Positions 1-7,047 of a stretch of 64,000 nt of DNA are shown in pieces. The stretch lies in contig CAPEBR010000018.1 of NCBI GenBank assembly GCA_948602995.1, positions 1 to 64,000 of the forward strand. The letters are read 5' to 3'. The notes beneath the pieces were generated by a model, which was not told the DNA's origin, made no database searches, and was given only the letters and a program-made list of their open reading frames with translations. Made by a program: the position numbers and the translations under genes. This DNA comes from an uncultured Dorea sp. (GTDB taxonomy: Bacteria; Bacillota; Clostridia; Lachnospirales; Lachnospiraceae). The stretch's first letter is position 1. Each line of letters starts with the position of its first letter.

Positions 1-992
1 ATGAAAGAAGAATTGATAAAATCAATGAAGTATTAGGAAGCTATGGCATTGCTTCAATTGAAGAAGCTGAGAAGATTACAAAAGATGCCGGGCTTGATGT
101 ATATAACCAGGTAAAAGGTATCCAGCCGATTTGTTTTGAGAATGCGTGCTGGGCATATACAGTAGGTGCTGCAATTGCCATTAAGAAGGGCTGTAAGACA
201 GCAGCAGATGCAGCAGCAGCAATCGGAGAAGGTCTTCAGGCTTTCTGTATTCCGGGTTCTGTAGCTGATCAGAGAAAGGTAGGTCTCGGACATGGTAATT
301 TAGGAAAGATGCTCCTTGAGGAGGATACAGACTGCTTTGCATTCCTTGCAGGACATGAGTCATTCGCTGCGGCAGAGGGTGCGATCGGTATTGCGGAGAA
401 GGCGAACAAGGTTCGTAAGAAACCGCTCCGCGTTATCCTGAACGGACTTGGAAAGGATGCAGCAAAGATTATTTCTAGAATTAACGGATTTACATATGTA
501 GAGACAGAGTACGATTACTATACAGGAGAATTAAAGGAGGTTCAGAGAATCCCATACTCTGAAGGACTCCGCTCCAAAGTAAACTGCTATGGTGCAAATG
601 ATGTACGTGAGGGCGTTGCAATTATGCATAAGGAAGGCGTAGACGTGTCTATTACTGGTAATTCTACAAACCCGACACGTTTCCAGCATCCGGTTGCAGG
701 TACATACAAGAAGGAGTGTATCGAGCAGGGCAAGAAGTACTTCTCCGTAGCATCCGGCGGCGGCACTGGACGTACCCTTCACCCGGATAACATGGCAGCA
801 GGACCGGCTTCCTATGGTATGACAGATACATTAGGACGTATGCATTCTGACGCACAGTTTGCAGGTTCCTCATCCGTACCGGCTCATGTTGAGATGATGG
901 GGCTGATCGGGGCAGGAAATAACCCGATGGTAGGTATGACAGTAGCTGTTGCAGTAAGTATCGAGGAAGCAGCACAGAATGGAAAGTTTTAA
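1..992 (+). CDS. GGGtGRT-family protein, 5' end cut off by the window
   Basis: The reading frame is open from the first base, so the gene starts upstream. The first complete codons read ERRIDKINEVLGSYG, and 329 residues are visible. The name comes from the motif GGGTGRT near residue 242, followed by HPDNMAAGPASYG. This is a conserved family of unknown function that is frequent in gut Firmicutes. The sequence is soluble in character, with glycine-rich loops and no membrane segment or signal peptide. I cannot assign a reaction. It is followed by a hairpin terminator and then by an independently transcribed repair operon, so it appears to be the last gene of its unit. Family assignment is firm; function is unknown. 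Confidence 0.85.
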   Translation, partial: ERRIDKINEVLGSYGIASIEEAEKITKDAGLDVYNQVKGIQPICFENACWAYTVGAAIAIKKGCKTAADAAAAIGEGLQAFCIPGSVADQRKVGLGHGNLGKMLLEEDTDCFAFLAGHESFAAAEGAIGIAEKANKVRKKPLRVILNGLGKDAAKIISRINGFTYVETEYDYYTGELKEVQRIPYSEGLRSKVNCYGANDVREGVAIMHKEGVDVSITGNSTNPTRFQHPVAGTYKKECIEQGKKYFSVASGGGTGRTLHPDNMAAGPASYGMTDTLGRMHSDAQFAGSSSVPAHVEMMGLIGAGNNPMVGMTVAVAVSIEEAAQNGKF

Positions 993-1011
993 AAAATAGC
1001 GTAGAATCAGG

Positions 1012-1054
1012 GGCTATCGTTGGCATTGAGATGTCGGCGGTAGCCTTAAATTTT
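1012..1054 (+). terminator. Intrinsic terminator after the GGGtGRT gene
   Basis: GGCTATCG (1012-1019) can pair with CGGTAGCC (1038-1045), allowing one G-U pair, and is followed by an A/T-rich tail TTAAATTTT. It lies 20 bases after the stop codon. Confidence 0.6.
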
Positions 1055-1114
1055 GCCGCTATGAAAATCGTAAGCTAAAAGGGTGTAACAATTAAGGACA
1101 TTTTTAAATTTGTA

Positions 1115-1143
1115 TTGAAAACGAACGTAAGTTCTGATATAAT
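1115..1143 (+). promoter_or_regulatory. Sigma-A promoter with LexA operator in its spacer
   Basis: The -35 is TTGAAA (1115-1120) and the -10 is TATAAT (1138-1143), 17 bases apart. The spacer contains CGAACGTAAGTTCT (1122-1135), which matches the Gram-positive LexA/DinR box CGAACRNRYGTTYC at 12 of 14 positions and has the GAAC-N4-GTTC core. A repressor bound here would block RNA polymerase. It drives the Y-family polymerase gene, a classic SOS target. Confidence 0.85.
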
Positions 1144-1226
1144 ACAATAAGTAAGATGCCGGGGGAAGAACCCAAAGTAAACGAACAGAGAGTTTTACTC
1201 AAATACGCTCTGGGGAGGTGATCGTT

Positions 1227-2750
1227 ATGGCACAGTCAATCCACACATACATTGCGATTGACTTGAAATCTTTTTATGCCTCTGTGGAATGCGTCGAGAG
1301 GGGGCTTGACCCTATGACAACGAATCTTGTTGTTGCCGATTTAAGCCGCACAGAGAAGACCATCTGTCTTGCCGTGTCACCATCGTTAAAGGCCTGGGGG
1401 ATCTCTGGCAGGGCAAGGCTTTTTGAGGTGGTACAGAGAGTAAAGGAAGTCAATGCAGGGAGAATCCTTCAGGCGCCGGGACATGTATTTGACGGCGCCT
1501 CGTATGATGACAGGGAGCTTCAGACGTCTCCCCAGAAAGAGCTTGACTATATTGTCGCGCCGCCCAGGATGGCATACTATATTGAATACAGTACGAAGAT
1601 TTATGAAATCTACCTGAAATATGTGGCGCCAGAGGATTGTCATGTATACTCCATTGATGAGATTATGATTGACGCCACGCATTATCTGAATACCTATCAG
1701 ATGTCTGCCCGTGAGCTTACAGGAAAGATTATCCGGGATATTCACGAGGCTACAGGGATCACCGCTACGGCAGGGATCGGTACAAATCTTTATCTCTGTA
1801 AAGTGGCGATGGATATTGTGGCAAAGCATATTCCGCCGGATAAAAACGGGGTAAGGATTGCCACTCTGAATGAAAAGAGTTATCGCCGGATTCTGTGGAG
1901 CCATGAGCCTATTACAGATTTCTGGCGTGTGGGGAAGGGATACGCAAAAAGACTGGCGGAGCATGGTATGTTTACGATGGGAGATGTGGCAAGATGCTCA
2001 TTGGGGAAACCAGAGGATTATTATAATGAGGACTTGCTTTATAAGCTGTTCGGCGTCAATGCAGAGCTCCTTATTGACCATGCCTGGGGATGGGAGCCCT
2101 GTACGATGGCGCACATTAAGTCCTATAAGCCGGAAAATAACAGTATCTGTTCCGGACAGGTGCTGCACTGCCCGTATACAGCTGAAAAGGCAAGACTTGT
2201 GGTGCAGGAAATGGCAGATATGCTTGCGCTGGACCTGGTAGACAGGCGTCTGGTGACAGATCAGCTTGTACTGACAGTGGGTTATGACATGGAGAATCTG
2301 AGAGGCAGGAAAAAACAGTATCAGGGCGAGGTTACGACTGACCGCTATGGACGGAAGATTCCGAAGCATGCCCATGGGACCACGAATCTTGAAAAGCAGA
2401 CATCCTCTGCAAAGGTGATTGTGAAAGCGATTTTGGAGTTATATGACAGAATTATTAACAAAAAATTTCTGATCCGGCGGATTACCCTGGGGGCGAATCA
2501 TATTGTGGATGAAGCTTCTGTTGTTCAGGAGCCGGTTTTTGAGCAGCTTGATCTGTTTACGGACTATCATGCAAGGAAGGAGCAGCAGGAGACGGAACGT
2601 TCGGAGCGGGAGAAGGAACGCAGGCTGCAGCAGGCCATGCTGGATATCAAGAAAAAGTACGGGAAAAATGCGATCCTGAAAGGAACAAATCTGATGGAGG
2701 GCGCCACGGCAGTGGAGCGAAACCGCCAGATTGGCGGGCACAAGGCGTGA
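1227..2750 (+). CDS. Y-family DNA polymerase (UmuC/DinP-like)
   Basis: Error-prone lesion-bypass DNA polymerase of 507 residues. The palm motif AIDLKSFYASVE near residue 10 supplies the first metal-binding Asp and the steric-gate region. The motif YSIDEIMID near residue 143 supplies the second Asp and the catalytic Glu. The helix-hairpin-helix and little-finger regions follow. The protein is longer than a typical DinB (about 350-400) and has a charged C-terminal tail, like the Firmicute UmuC/UvrX group. ATG at 1227 is preferred over GTG at 1218 because GGGAGG at 1213-1218 is then 8 bases away. Transcription is very probably under LexA control from the promoter at 1115. The YolD-like gene 41 bases downstream is the usual partner. 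Confidence 0.92.
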   Translation: MAQSIHTYIAIDLKSFYASVECVERGLDPMTTNLVVADLSRTEKTICLAVSPSLKAWGISGRARLFEVVQRVKEVNAGRILQAPGHVFDGASYDDRELQTSPQKELDYIVAPPRMAYYIEYSTKIYEIYLKYVAPEDCHVYSIDEIMIDATHYLNTYQMSARELTGKIIRDIHEATGITATAGIGTNLYLCKVAMDIVAKHIPPDKNGVRIATLNEKSYRRILWSHEPITDFWRVGKGYAKRLAEHGMFTMGDVARCSLGKPEDYYNEDLLYKLFGVNAELLIDHAWGWEPCTMAHIKSYKPENNSICSGQVLHCPYTAEKARLVVQEMADMLALDLVDRRLVTDQLVLTVGYDMENLRGRKKQYQGEVTTDRYGRKIPKHAHGTTNLEKQTSSAKVIVKAILELYDRIINKKFLIRRITLGANHIVDEASVVQEPVFEQLDLFTDYHARKEQQETERSEREKERRLQQAMLDIKKKYGKNAILKGTNLMEGATAVERNRQIGGHKA

Positions 2751-2791
2751 ATCATTGTGGGATGAGAGTATCAGGAGGAATATAGGATCCT

Positions 2792-3229
2792 ATGAAAGAA
2801 TTAATGAACTTGAAAAATATGCATAAATATGACGATATTATTGACCTGCCACATCATGTGTCAAAGACCCACCCTCAGATGCCGGCTGCAGACCGGGCTG
2901 CCCAGTTTGCGCCCTTTGCTGCACTGACGGGGCATCATGAGTCTGTGAAGGAAGCTGCACGGCTGACAGAGGAGATGGCAGAGCTTGATGAATTGGTTAA
3001 GGCAGAGATTAATGAAAAGCTTCAGAAGATCCAGAAAAATCTAAGCCAGAAGCCAAAGGTCTCAATTACCTATTTTGTTCCGGATGCCAGAAAGGAGGGC
3101 GGTAGTTATGTAACAGTGACCGGAGGTGTGAAAAAGGTTGACACATATAAAAAAATCCTCCTTCTGACAGATGGAACCTATATACCGATTGATAAAATAG
3201 CAGGAATAGAAGGGACGGGGCATTTTTAA
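2792..3229 (+). CDS. YolD-like protein, partner of the Y-family polymerase
   Basis: A 145-residue soluble protein. The segment from residue 30 with DRAAQFAPFAALTGHHE is characteristic of YolD-like proteins, which in Firmicutes are encoded next to UmuC-type polymerases and are thought to replace UmuD. A helical, charged stretch (residues 45-85) is followed by a beta-rich C-terminal half. It is in operon with the polymerase and so probably SOS-induced. The last residues (GTGHF) and the stop codon lie inside a dispersed palindromic repeat (3212-3243), so the native C-terminus has probably been altered by that element. AGGAGG at 2773 is 13 bases from the ATG, which is long; a weaker AGGA is closer. 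Family call is moderately sure. Confidence 0.75.
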   Translation: MKELMNLKNMHKYDDIIDLPHHVSKTHPQMPAADRAAQFAPFAALTGHHESVKEAARLTEEMAELDELVKAEINEKLQKIQKNLSQKPKVSITYFVPDARKEGGSYVTVTGGVKKVDTYKKILLLTDGTYIPIDKIAGIEGTGHF

Positions 3230-3243
3230 AAATGCCCCGTCCC
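3212..3243. repeat. Dispersed palindrome, copy A
   Basis: Perfect 32-bp palindrome: GGGACGGGGCATTTTT and its exact complement. It lies between the convergent YolD-like and antiporter genes and includes the YolD-like stop codon. Four related copies occur at 4496, 42080, 46671 and 53801. Confidence 0.95.
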
Positions 3244-3251
3244 TGATTGCA

Positions 3252-4421
3252 TCATTCTTTTCTCTGGTATAACATTTTCAGAATAACTGGTGTAATCACA
3301 GATGACACAAGTATTAAAAGGATGACTGCTGAAAAGTATTTCGATTCGATCATCTGTACCTGCAGGCCTTTCTGTGCCACAATCAGCGCCACTTCCCCGC
3401 GGGTCATCATACCCACGCCGATTTTCAGGGAATCCAGGGATTGGAACCCCAGAAGCCTGGATATCGCTCCGCATCCGATTACCTTGGTGACCAGTGCGAC
3501 AATTACAAAAAGTACACTGAATATGAGCAGTGCAGGCGTCATGTCATCAATGGAGGTCTTAAGCCCGATGCTGGCGAAAAATACAGGCGCAAAGAGCATA
3601 TAGGAGTTGATATCTACCTTGCGGGCTATGTATTCGGAATCATCAATGCTGCACAGGACAATGCCGGCTACATAGGCTCCGGTAATATCCGCAATTCCGA
3701 AAAACCTCTCCGCCCCATATGCCATGGCAAAGGCAAGAACAAATCCTAAGATCGGAATCCGCCTTGTATGCGGATACTTCTTGTCTAAAATCTTGAATAT
3801 TTTATATGTAATCACACCAAAAACAACAGCAGCAGCAAAGAATAGTACTGTGCTGATAATAACAGCGGACGGCTTTGAATCAGGATCCTTCATTCCTACC
3901 ACAAAGGTCAGGACAATGATTCCGATTACATCATCAATAATTGCCGCGCTCATAATCGTAGTTCCCGTTTCGGATTTCAGATACCCGAGCTCCTGCAGGG
4001 AAGCAACAGTAATACTTACAGAGGTTGCGGTCATGATCACACCGGTAAACAAAGCGGAGTAAAACTGGCCGCTTCCTGTCGGGGCAAATCCGTAATAGCA
4101 GCAGTACAGAAGATATCCCCCTGCCAGCGGAACGAAGACGCCGGAGCAGGCAATGAGAAGCGCCTTCCATCCAGTGCGCATCAGATCCTTCAGGCTGGTC
4201 TGCAGCCCGGCAAAAAACATCAGAAGAACAACACCGATCTCTGCCATGCCGCTGATCAGTTCCGTCTGCTGTACAAGGCCAAGAATACCAGGGCCGATTA
4301 AAAGCCCGGCGATAATTTCCCCCACAACCTGGGGCGCCTTAAGCTTTGCAGCAGCCAGACCGCACAGTTTGGCAGAAATAAGGATAATCGCAAGATCCCT
4401 GAAAATCATATAAGTTTCCAT
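3252..4421 (-). CDS. Monovalent cation:proton antiporter (CPA2/KefB type)
   Basis: A 389-residue integral membrane protein of the Na+/H+ exchanger superfamily (CPA2), which exchanges protons for Na+ or K+ across the cytoplasmic membrane. About twelve hydrophobic segments cover the whole length. The N-terminal motif PQVVGEIIAGLLIGPGILG and the later DVIGIIVL and ITGAYVAGIVL stretches are typical of the family. There is no C-terminal TrkA-N domain, so it is a short single-domain form. The minus-strand start is ATG with GGGAGAG upstream. It is divergent from ilvN and convergent with the YolD-like gene. Ion specificity cannot be read from the sequence. Confidence 0.88.
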   Translation of the reverse strand: METYMIFRDLAIILISAKLCGLAAAKLKAPQVVGEIIAGLLIGPGILGLVQQTELISGMAEIGVVLLMFFAGLQTSLKDLMRTGWKALLIACSGVFVPLAGGYLLYCCYYGFAPTGSGQFYSALFTGVIMTATSVSITVASLQELGYLKSETGTTIMSAAIIDDVIGIIVLTFVVGMKDPDSKPSAVIISTVLFFAAAVVFGVITYKIFKILDKKYPHTRRIPILGFVLAFAMAYGAERFFGIADITGAYVAGIVLCSIDDSEYIARKVDINSYMLFAPVFFASIGLKTSIDDMTPALLIFSVLFVIVALVTKVIGCGAISRLLGFQSLDSLKIGVGMMTRGEVALIVAQKGLQVQMIESKYFSAVILLILVSSVITPVILKMLYQRKE

Positions 4422-4495
4422 GTTTACATCTCTCCCTTAATAATACATATTTTCAAAAACGTCCTTCATTATAGCACCATTACACATACAATGCA

Positions 4496-4537
4496 AATCG
4501 GGGACGGGGCATTTTTAAAAATGCCCCGTCCCCGATT
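4496..4537. repeat. Dispersed palindrome, copy B
   Basis: Perfect 42-bp palindrome with the same 32-bp core as copy A, extended by AATCG on the left and CGATT on the right. It lies in the divergent region between the antiporter and ilvN, upstream of both starts, so it is not placed as a terminator. Confidence 0.95.
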
Positions 4538-4611
4538 CAATCAGTTGCACTTTTCTGTGTGGAGTGGTATCATAAATAATGTTAATGTTGTAAGAAAGTT
4601 GAAGGAAACAC

Positions 4612-4640
4612 TTGACAAAGGCAGAAGATATTGATATTAT
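4612..4640 (+). promoter_or_regulatory. ilvN promoter
   Basis: TTGACA (4612-4617) and TATTAT (4635-4640), 17 bases apart. Just downstream, AAAAACAGA (4643-4651) and TCTGTTTTT (4658-4666) form a 9-bp inverted repeat around a 6-base loop, which could be an operator or a small leader hairpin. Confidence 0.75.
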
Positions 4641-4696
4641 AAAAAAACAGAACGCACTCTGTTTTTGGAAAACTAAAAAAGAAGGAGAAATGCGTG

Positions 4697-5194
4697 ATGC
4701 AAAGAGTATATTCATTACTTGTTAATAATGACCCAGGCGTATTAAGCCGTATATCGGGCCTGTTCAGCCGGAGGGGCTACAGTATTGACAGTATTACTGC
4801 GGGAGTGACGGCGGATTCCAGATTTACAAGGATTACGATTGTGGCCAGTGGGGATGAGCTGATTCTGTCCCAGATTGAGAAGCAGGTCAGAAAGCTTGAG
4901 GATGTGATTGAGATCAAGGTGCTGAATCCCGATGAATCTGTTTACCGGGAGCTTATTATGGTGAAGATCCGGGCGAATTCTGCCCAGAGGGCAGAGATCA
5001 TATCCGTGGCAGATATTTTCCGGGCAAAGGTTGTGGATGTGGAGAAGGAATCCCTCATGGTGGAGCTTACCGGAAACCAGTCGAAGCTTGAGGCATTCCT
5101 GAATCTTTTGGACGGCTATGAGATTCTGGAACTTGCAAGGACGGGAATCACCGGCCTTAAGAGGGGAATCAAGGATGTCACTTATATTGATTAG
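4697..5194 (+). CDS. ilvN: Acetolactate synthase small (regulatory) subunit
   Basis: Regulatory subunit of acetohydroxyacid synthase, the first shared step of valine, leucine and isoleucine synthesis; it confers valine feedback inhibition on IlvB. The protein has 165 residues. The N-terminal ACT domain starts MQRVYSLLVNNDPGVLSRI, with the effector-site region GLFSRRGYSIDSI. A second ACT-like half follows from about residue 80. ATG at 4697 is chosen over GTG at 4694 because it gives the standard N-terminus and a 9-base spacing from AAGGAG. No ilvB lies next to it; ilvC follows. The stop codon is formed by the first three bases of a 112-bp inverted repeat element. Confidence 0.95.
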   Translation: MQRVYSLLVNNDPGVLSRISGLFSRRGYSIDSITAGVTADSRFTRITIVASGDELILSQIEKQVRKLEDVIEIKVLNPDESVYRELIMVKIRANSAQRAEIISVADIFRAKVVDVEKESLMVELTGNQSKLEAFLNLLDGYEILELARTGITGLKRGIKDVTYID

Positions 5195-5303
5195 AGCGTG
5201 TTTGAAAATTGCTTTCTGCCAAATGTGCGTCACAAATTGCGGGGCAAATAAGCCGCAAAGTGGGGCGTGCAGGTGGCAGAAATGAATTTTCAAACACGCT
5301 CTA
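5192..5303. repeat. 112-bp inverted-repeat (MITE-like) element
   Basis: The outer 19 bases are perfect inverted repeats: TAGAGCGTGTTTGAAAATT (5192-5210) and its complement (5285-5303). The next 11 bases on each side match at 9 positions (TTTCTGCCA shared). The centre has a small GCGG/CCGC hairpin. There is no open reading frame. It starts on the ilvN stop codon. Confidence 0.85.
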
Positions 5304-5442
5304 GTACAGCATTGTAGAATTCACCGTTAATTATGTAAGGCTGTAGTAGTACGGCTAATTAGTATGGGTTATACTGTCAGCCAGCACTTATGGTAAAGTT
5401 TAAATTTACATATATTTATGAAAAGCAGGAGGAAGATAAAAA

Positions 5443-6453
5443 ATGTCAAAAATTTATTATCAGGAAGATTGTAACTTATCCTTACTGGAGGGAAAGACCA
5501 TTGCAGTAATCGGATATGGAAGCCAGGGACATGCACATGCCCTTAATGCAAAGGAGTCCGGATGCCATGTTATTATCGGTCTCTATGAGGGAAGTAAGTC
5601 ATGGGCAAAGGCAGAGGCTCAGGGCTTTGAAGTTTACACAGCGGCAGAGGCTGCAAAGAAGGCTGATATTATCATGATCCTGATCAATGATGAGCTGCAG
5701 GCGAATATGTACAAGAAGGATATTGCGCCGAACCTTGAGGAAGGCAATATGCTGATGTTCGCTCACGGTTTTGCGATTCATTTCGGACAGATTGTACCGC
5801 CGGCAGGCGTGGATGTTACCATGATTGCGCCTAAGGGACCGGGACATACTGTAAGAAGCGAGTATCAGGCAGGCAAAGGTGTTCCGTGTCTGGTAGCTGT
5901 AGAGCAGGATGCTTCCGGCAAGGCTCTGGATATGGCGCTTGCGTATGCGCTGGCAATCGGCGGGGCAAGAGCAGGTGTTCTTGAGACAGACTTCAGAACA
6001 GAGACTGAGACAGACCTCTTCGGTGAGCAGGCTGTTCTCTGCGGTGGTGTATGCGCGCTGATGCAGGCAGGCTTTGAGACCCTGGTTGAGGCAGGCTATG
6101 ACCCGAGAAATGCTTATTTTGAGTGTATCCACGAGATGAAGCTGATCGTAGATTTGATTTACCAGTCAGGATTTGCAGGAATGAGATATTCCATTTCCAA
6201 TACTGCTGAGTATGGTGATTATATTACAGGACCGAAGATTATTACAGAGGATACGAAGAAGGCTATGAAGAAGATTCTTGCTGATATCCAGGACGGAAGC
6301 TTTGCAAAAGAGTGGCTGACAGAGAACAAGGTCGGCGCACCGCACTTCCGCGCAATGAGAAGAAATGCAGCAGAGCATGAGTGCGAGAAGATCGGCGAGG
6401 AGCTTCGTAAGCTCTACAGCTGGAGTGATGAGGATAAGCTTGTAAATAACTAA
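5443..6453 (+). CDS. ilvC: Ketol-acid reductoisomerase
   Basis: Converts acetolactate and acetohydroxybutyrate to dihydroxy acids using NAD(P)H and Mg2+, the second step of branched-chain amino acid synthesis. At 336 residues it is a class I enzyme. The Rossmann motif VIGYGSQGHAHALN is near residue 21. The cofactor loop reads GLYEGSKSW, with Tyr-Glu where many NADPH enzymes have an Arg. The metal/substrate region includes APKGPGHTVRSEY and ETDLFGEQ, and the C-terminal knotted domain follows. It is downstream of ilvN, separated by the inverted-repeat element and about 140 bases that may hold its own leader. AGGAGG precedes the ATG. Confidence 0.97.
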   Translation: MSKIYYQEDCNLSLLEGKTIAVIGYGSQGHAHALNAKESGCHVIIGLYEGSKSWAKAEAQGFEVYTAAEAAKKADIIMILINDELQANMYKKDIAPNLEEGNMLMFAHGFAIHFGQIVPPAGVDVTMIAPKGPGHTVRSEYQAGKGVPCLVAVEQDASGKALDMALAYALAIGGARAGVLETDFRTETETDLFGEQAVLCGGVCALMQAGFETLVEAGYDPRNAYFECIHEMKLIVDLIYQSGFAGMRYSISNTAEYGDYITGPKIITEDTKKAMKKILADIQDGSFAKEWLTENKVGAPHFRAMRRNAAEHECEKIGEELRKLYSWSDEDKLVNN

Positions 6454-6460
6454 TCATATT

Positions 6461-6495
6461 TATACTCACGGCAGATTTCATCAGCCGTGAGTATA
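6461..6495 (+). terminator. Hairpin terminator after ilvC
   Basis: A 12-bp perfect stem, TATACTCACGGC (6461-6472) with GCCGTGAGTATA (6484-6495), followed by TTTGAATTGGGTTTATTTTT. The U-tract is not immediate, so termination may be only partial. Confidence 0.6.
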
Positions 6496-6536
6496 TTTGA
6501 ATTGGGTTTATTTTTGTGTAAAAGTGGGAAAATAAA

Positions 6537-6566
6537 AAGACATCCACATGACGGAATGGATGTCTT
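6537..6566 (-). terminator. Intrinsic terminator for rpsT
   Basis: AAGACATCCA and TGGATGTCTT form a 10-bp stem around a 10-base loop. Read on the minus strand it is followed by TTTTTATTTT. It lies just past the rpsT stop codon. Confidence 0.85.
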
Positions 6567-6586
6567 CTCTGTATCTTTGTTGTCTA

Positions 6587-6850
6587 TTAAGAAATTGCGT
6601 TTACAGCTTTTGATAAGCGGGAAATCTTTCTTGAGCATGTATTCTTGTGATATACACCCTTGCTTCCTGCCTTGTTAATCTCAGCAATTGCGACTTTCAA
6701 TGCGTCTGCAGCTAAAGCGGCATCCTTGTTTGCTACTGCTGTCTCAACTTTTTTTACGCAAGTTTTTACCTTTGATTTGATTGCTTTATTTCTTGCAGCC
6801 TTAGTTTCGTTTACTAAGATTCTTTTTTTTGCAGATTTGATATTAGCCAA
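6587..6850 (-). CDS. rpsT: 30S ribosomal protein S20
   Basis: Primary 16S rRNA-binding protein of the small subunit; 87 residues, highly basic and helical. The N-terminus LANIKSAKKRI matches S20 when the TTG at 6850 is read as the initiator Met. The TTG is preceded by GGAGGTGG at about 7 bases on the minus strand, which excludes the more upstream TTG at 6865 that overlaps this ribosome-binding site. It is a single-gene unit with its own promoter, leader hairpin and terminator, divergent from gpr. Confidence 0.95.
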   Translation of the reverse strand: MANIKSAKKRILVNETKAARNKAIKSKVKTCVKKVETAVANKDAALAADALKVAIAEINKAGSKGVYHKNTCSRKISRLSKAVNAIS

Positions 6851-6900
6851 TTTGTCCACCTCCAATATCTCGTATTTCGACCTTTGTTATCGATTCAGGA

Positions 6901-6933
6901 TTCGTTAGAGCCGGACACGGACGTCCTAACGAA
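6901..6933 (-). promoter_or_regulatory. Leader hairpin of rpsT
   Basis: TTCGTTAG (6901-6908) and CTAACGAA (6926-6933) form a perfect 8-bp stem in the untranslated leader of rpsT, with a further GGAC/GTCC pair inside. S20 represses its own translation in other bacteria; a similar role here is inference. Confidence 0.45.
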
Positions 6934-6945
6934 ACGCACGTATTT

Positions 6946-6974
6946 ATTTTAGCCCAAGGGAGTTGTTCTGTCAA
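6946..6974 (-). promoter_or_regulatory. rpsT promoter
   Basis: On the minus strand, TTGACA (6974-6969) and TAAAAT (6951-6946) are 17 bases apart. This gives a leader of roughly 90 bases before the TTG start. Confidence 0.8.
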
Positions 6975-7047
6975 TACATATTTTTTGAAATATTGTAAAA
7001 ACTAGTATTGTTCTAAATATGATTTTGAAAGCCGGGGAGAGATGAAG

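Noticed and set aside
1182..1195. Second LexA-like box before the Y-polymerase gene (CGAACAGAGAGTTT)
   Set aside because: The half-sites are five bases apart instead of four and the right half is poor.
3212..3243. Palindrome copies as ordinary intrinsic terminators
   Set aside because: The A/T run is in the centre rather than after the stem, and copy B lies between divergent genes. A secondary role as a bidirectional terminator at copy A cannot be excluded.
5304..5442. T-box or leucine-type riboswitch before ilvC
   Set aside because: No T-box signature (AGGGTGGNACCGCG) or specifier loop could be found. A GGCTG/CAGCC hairpin exists but is weak.
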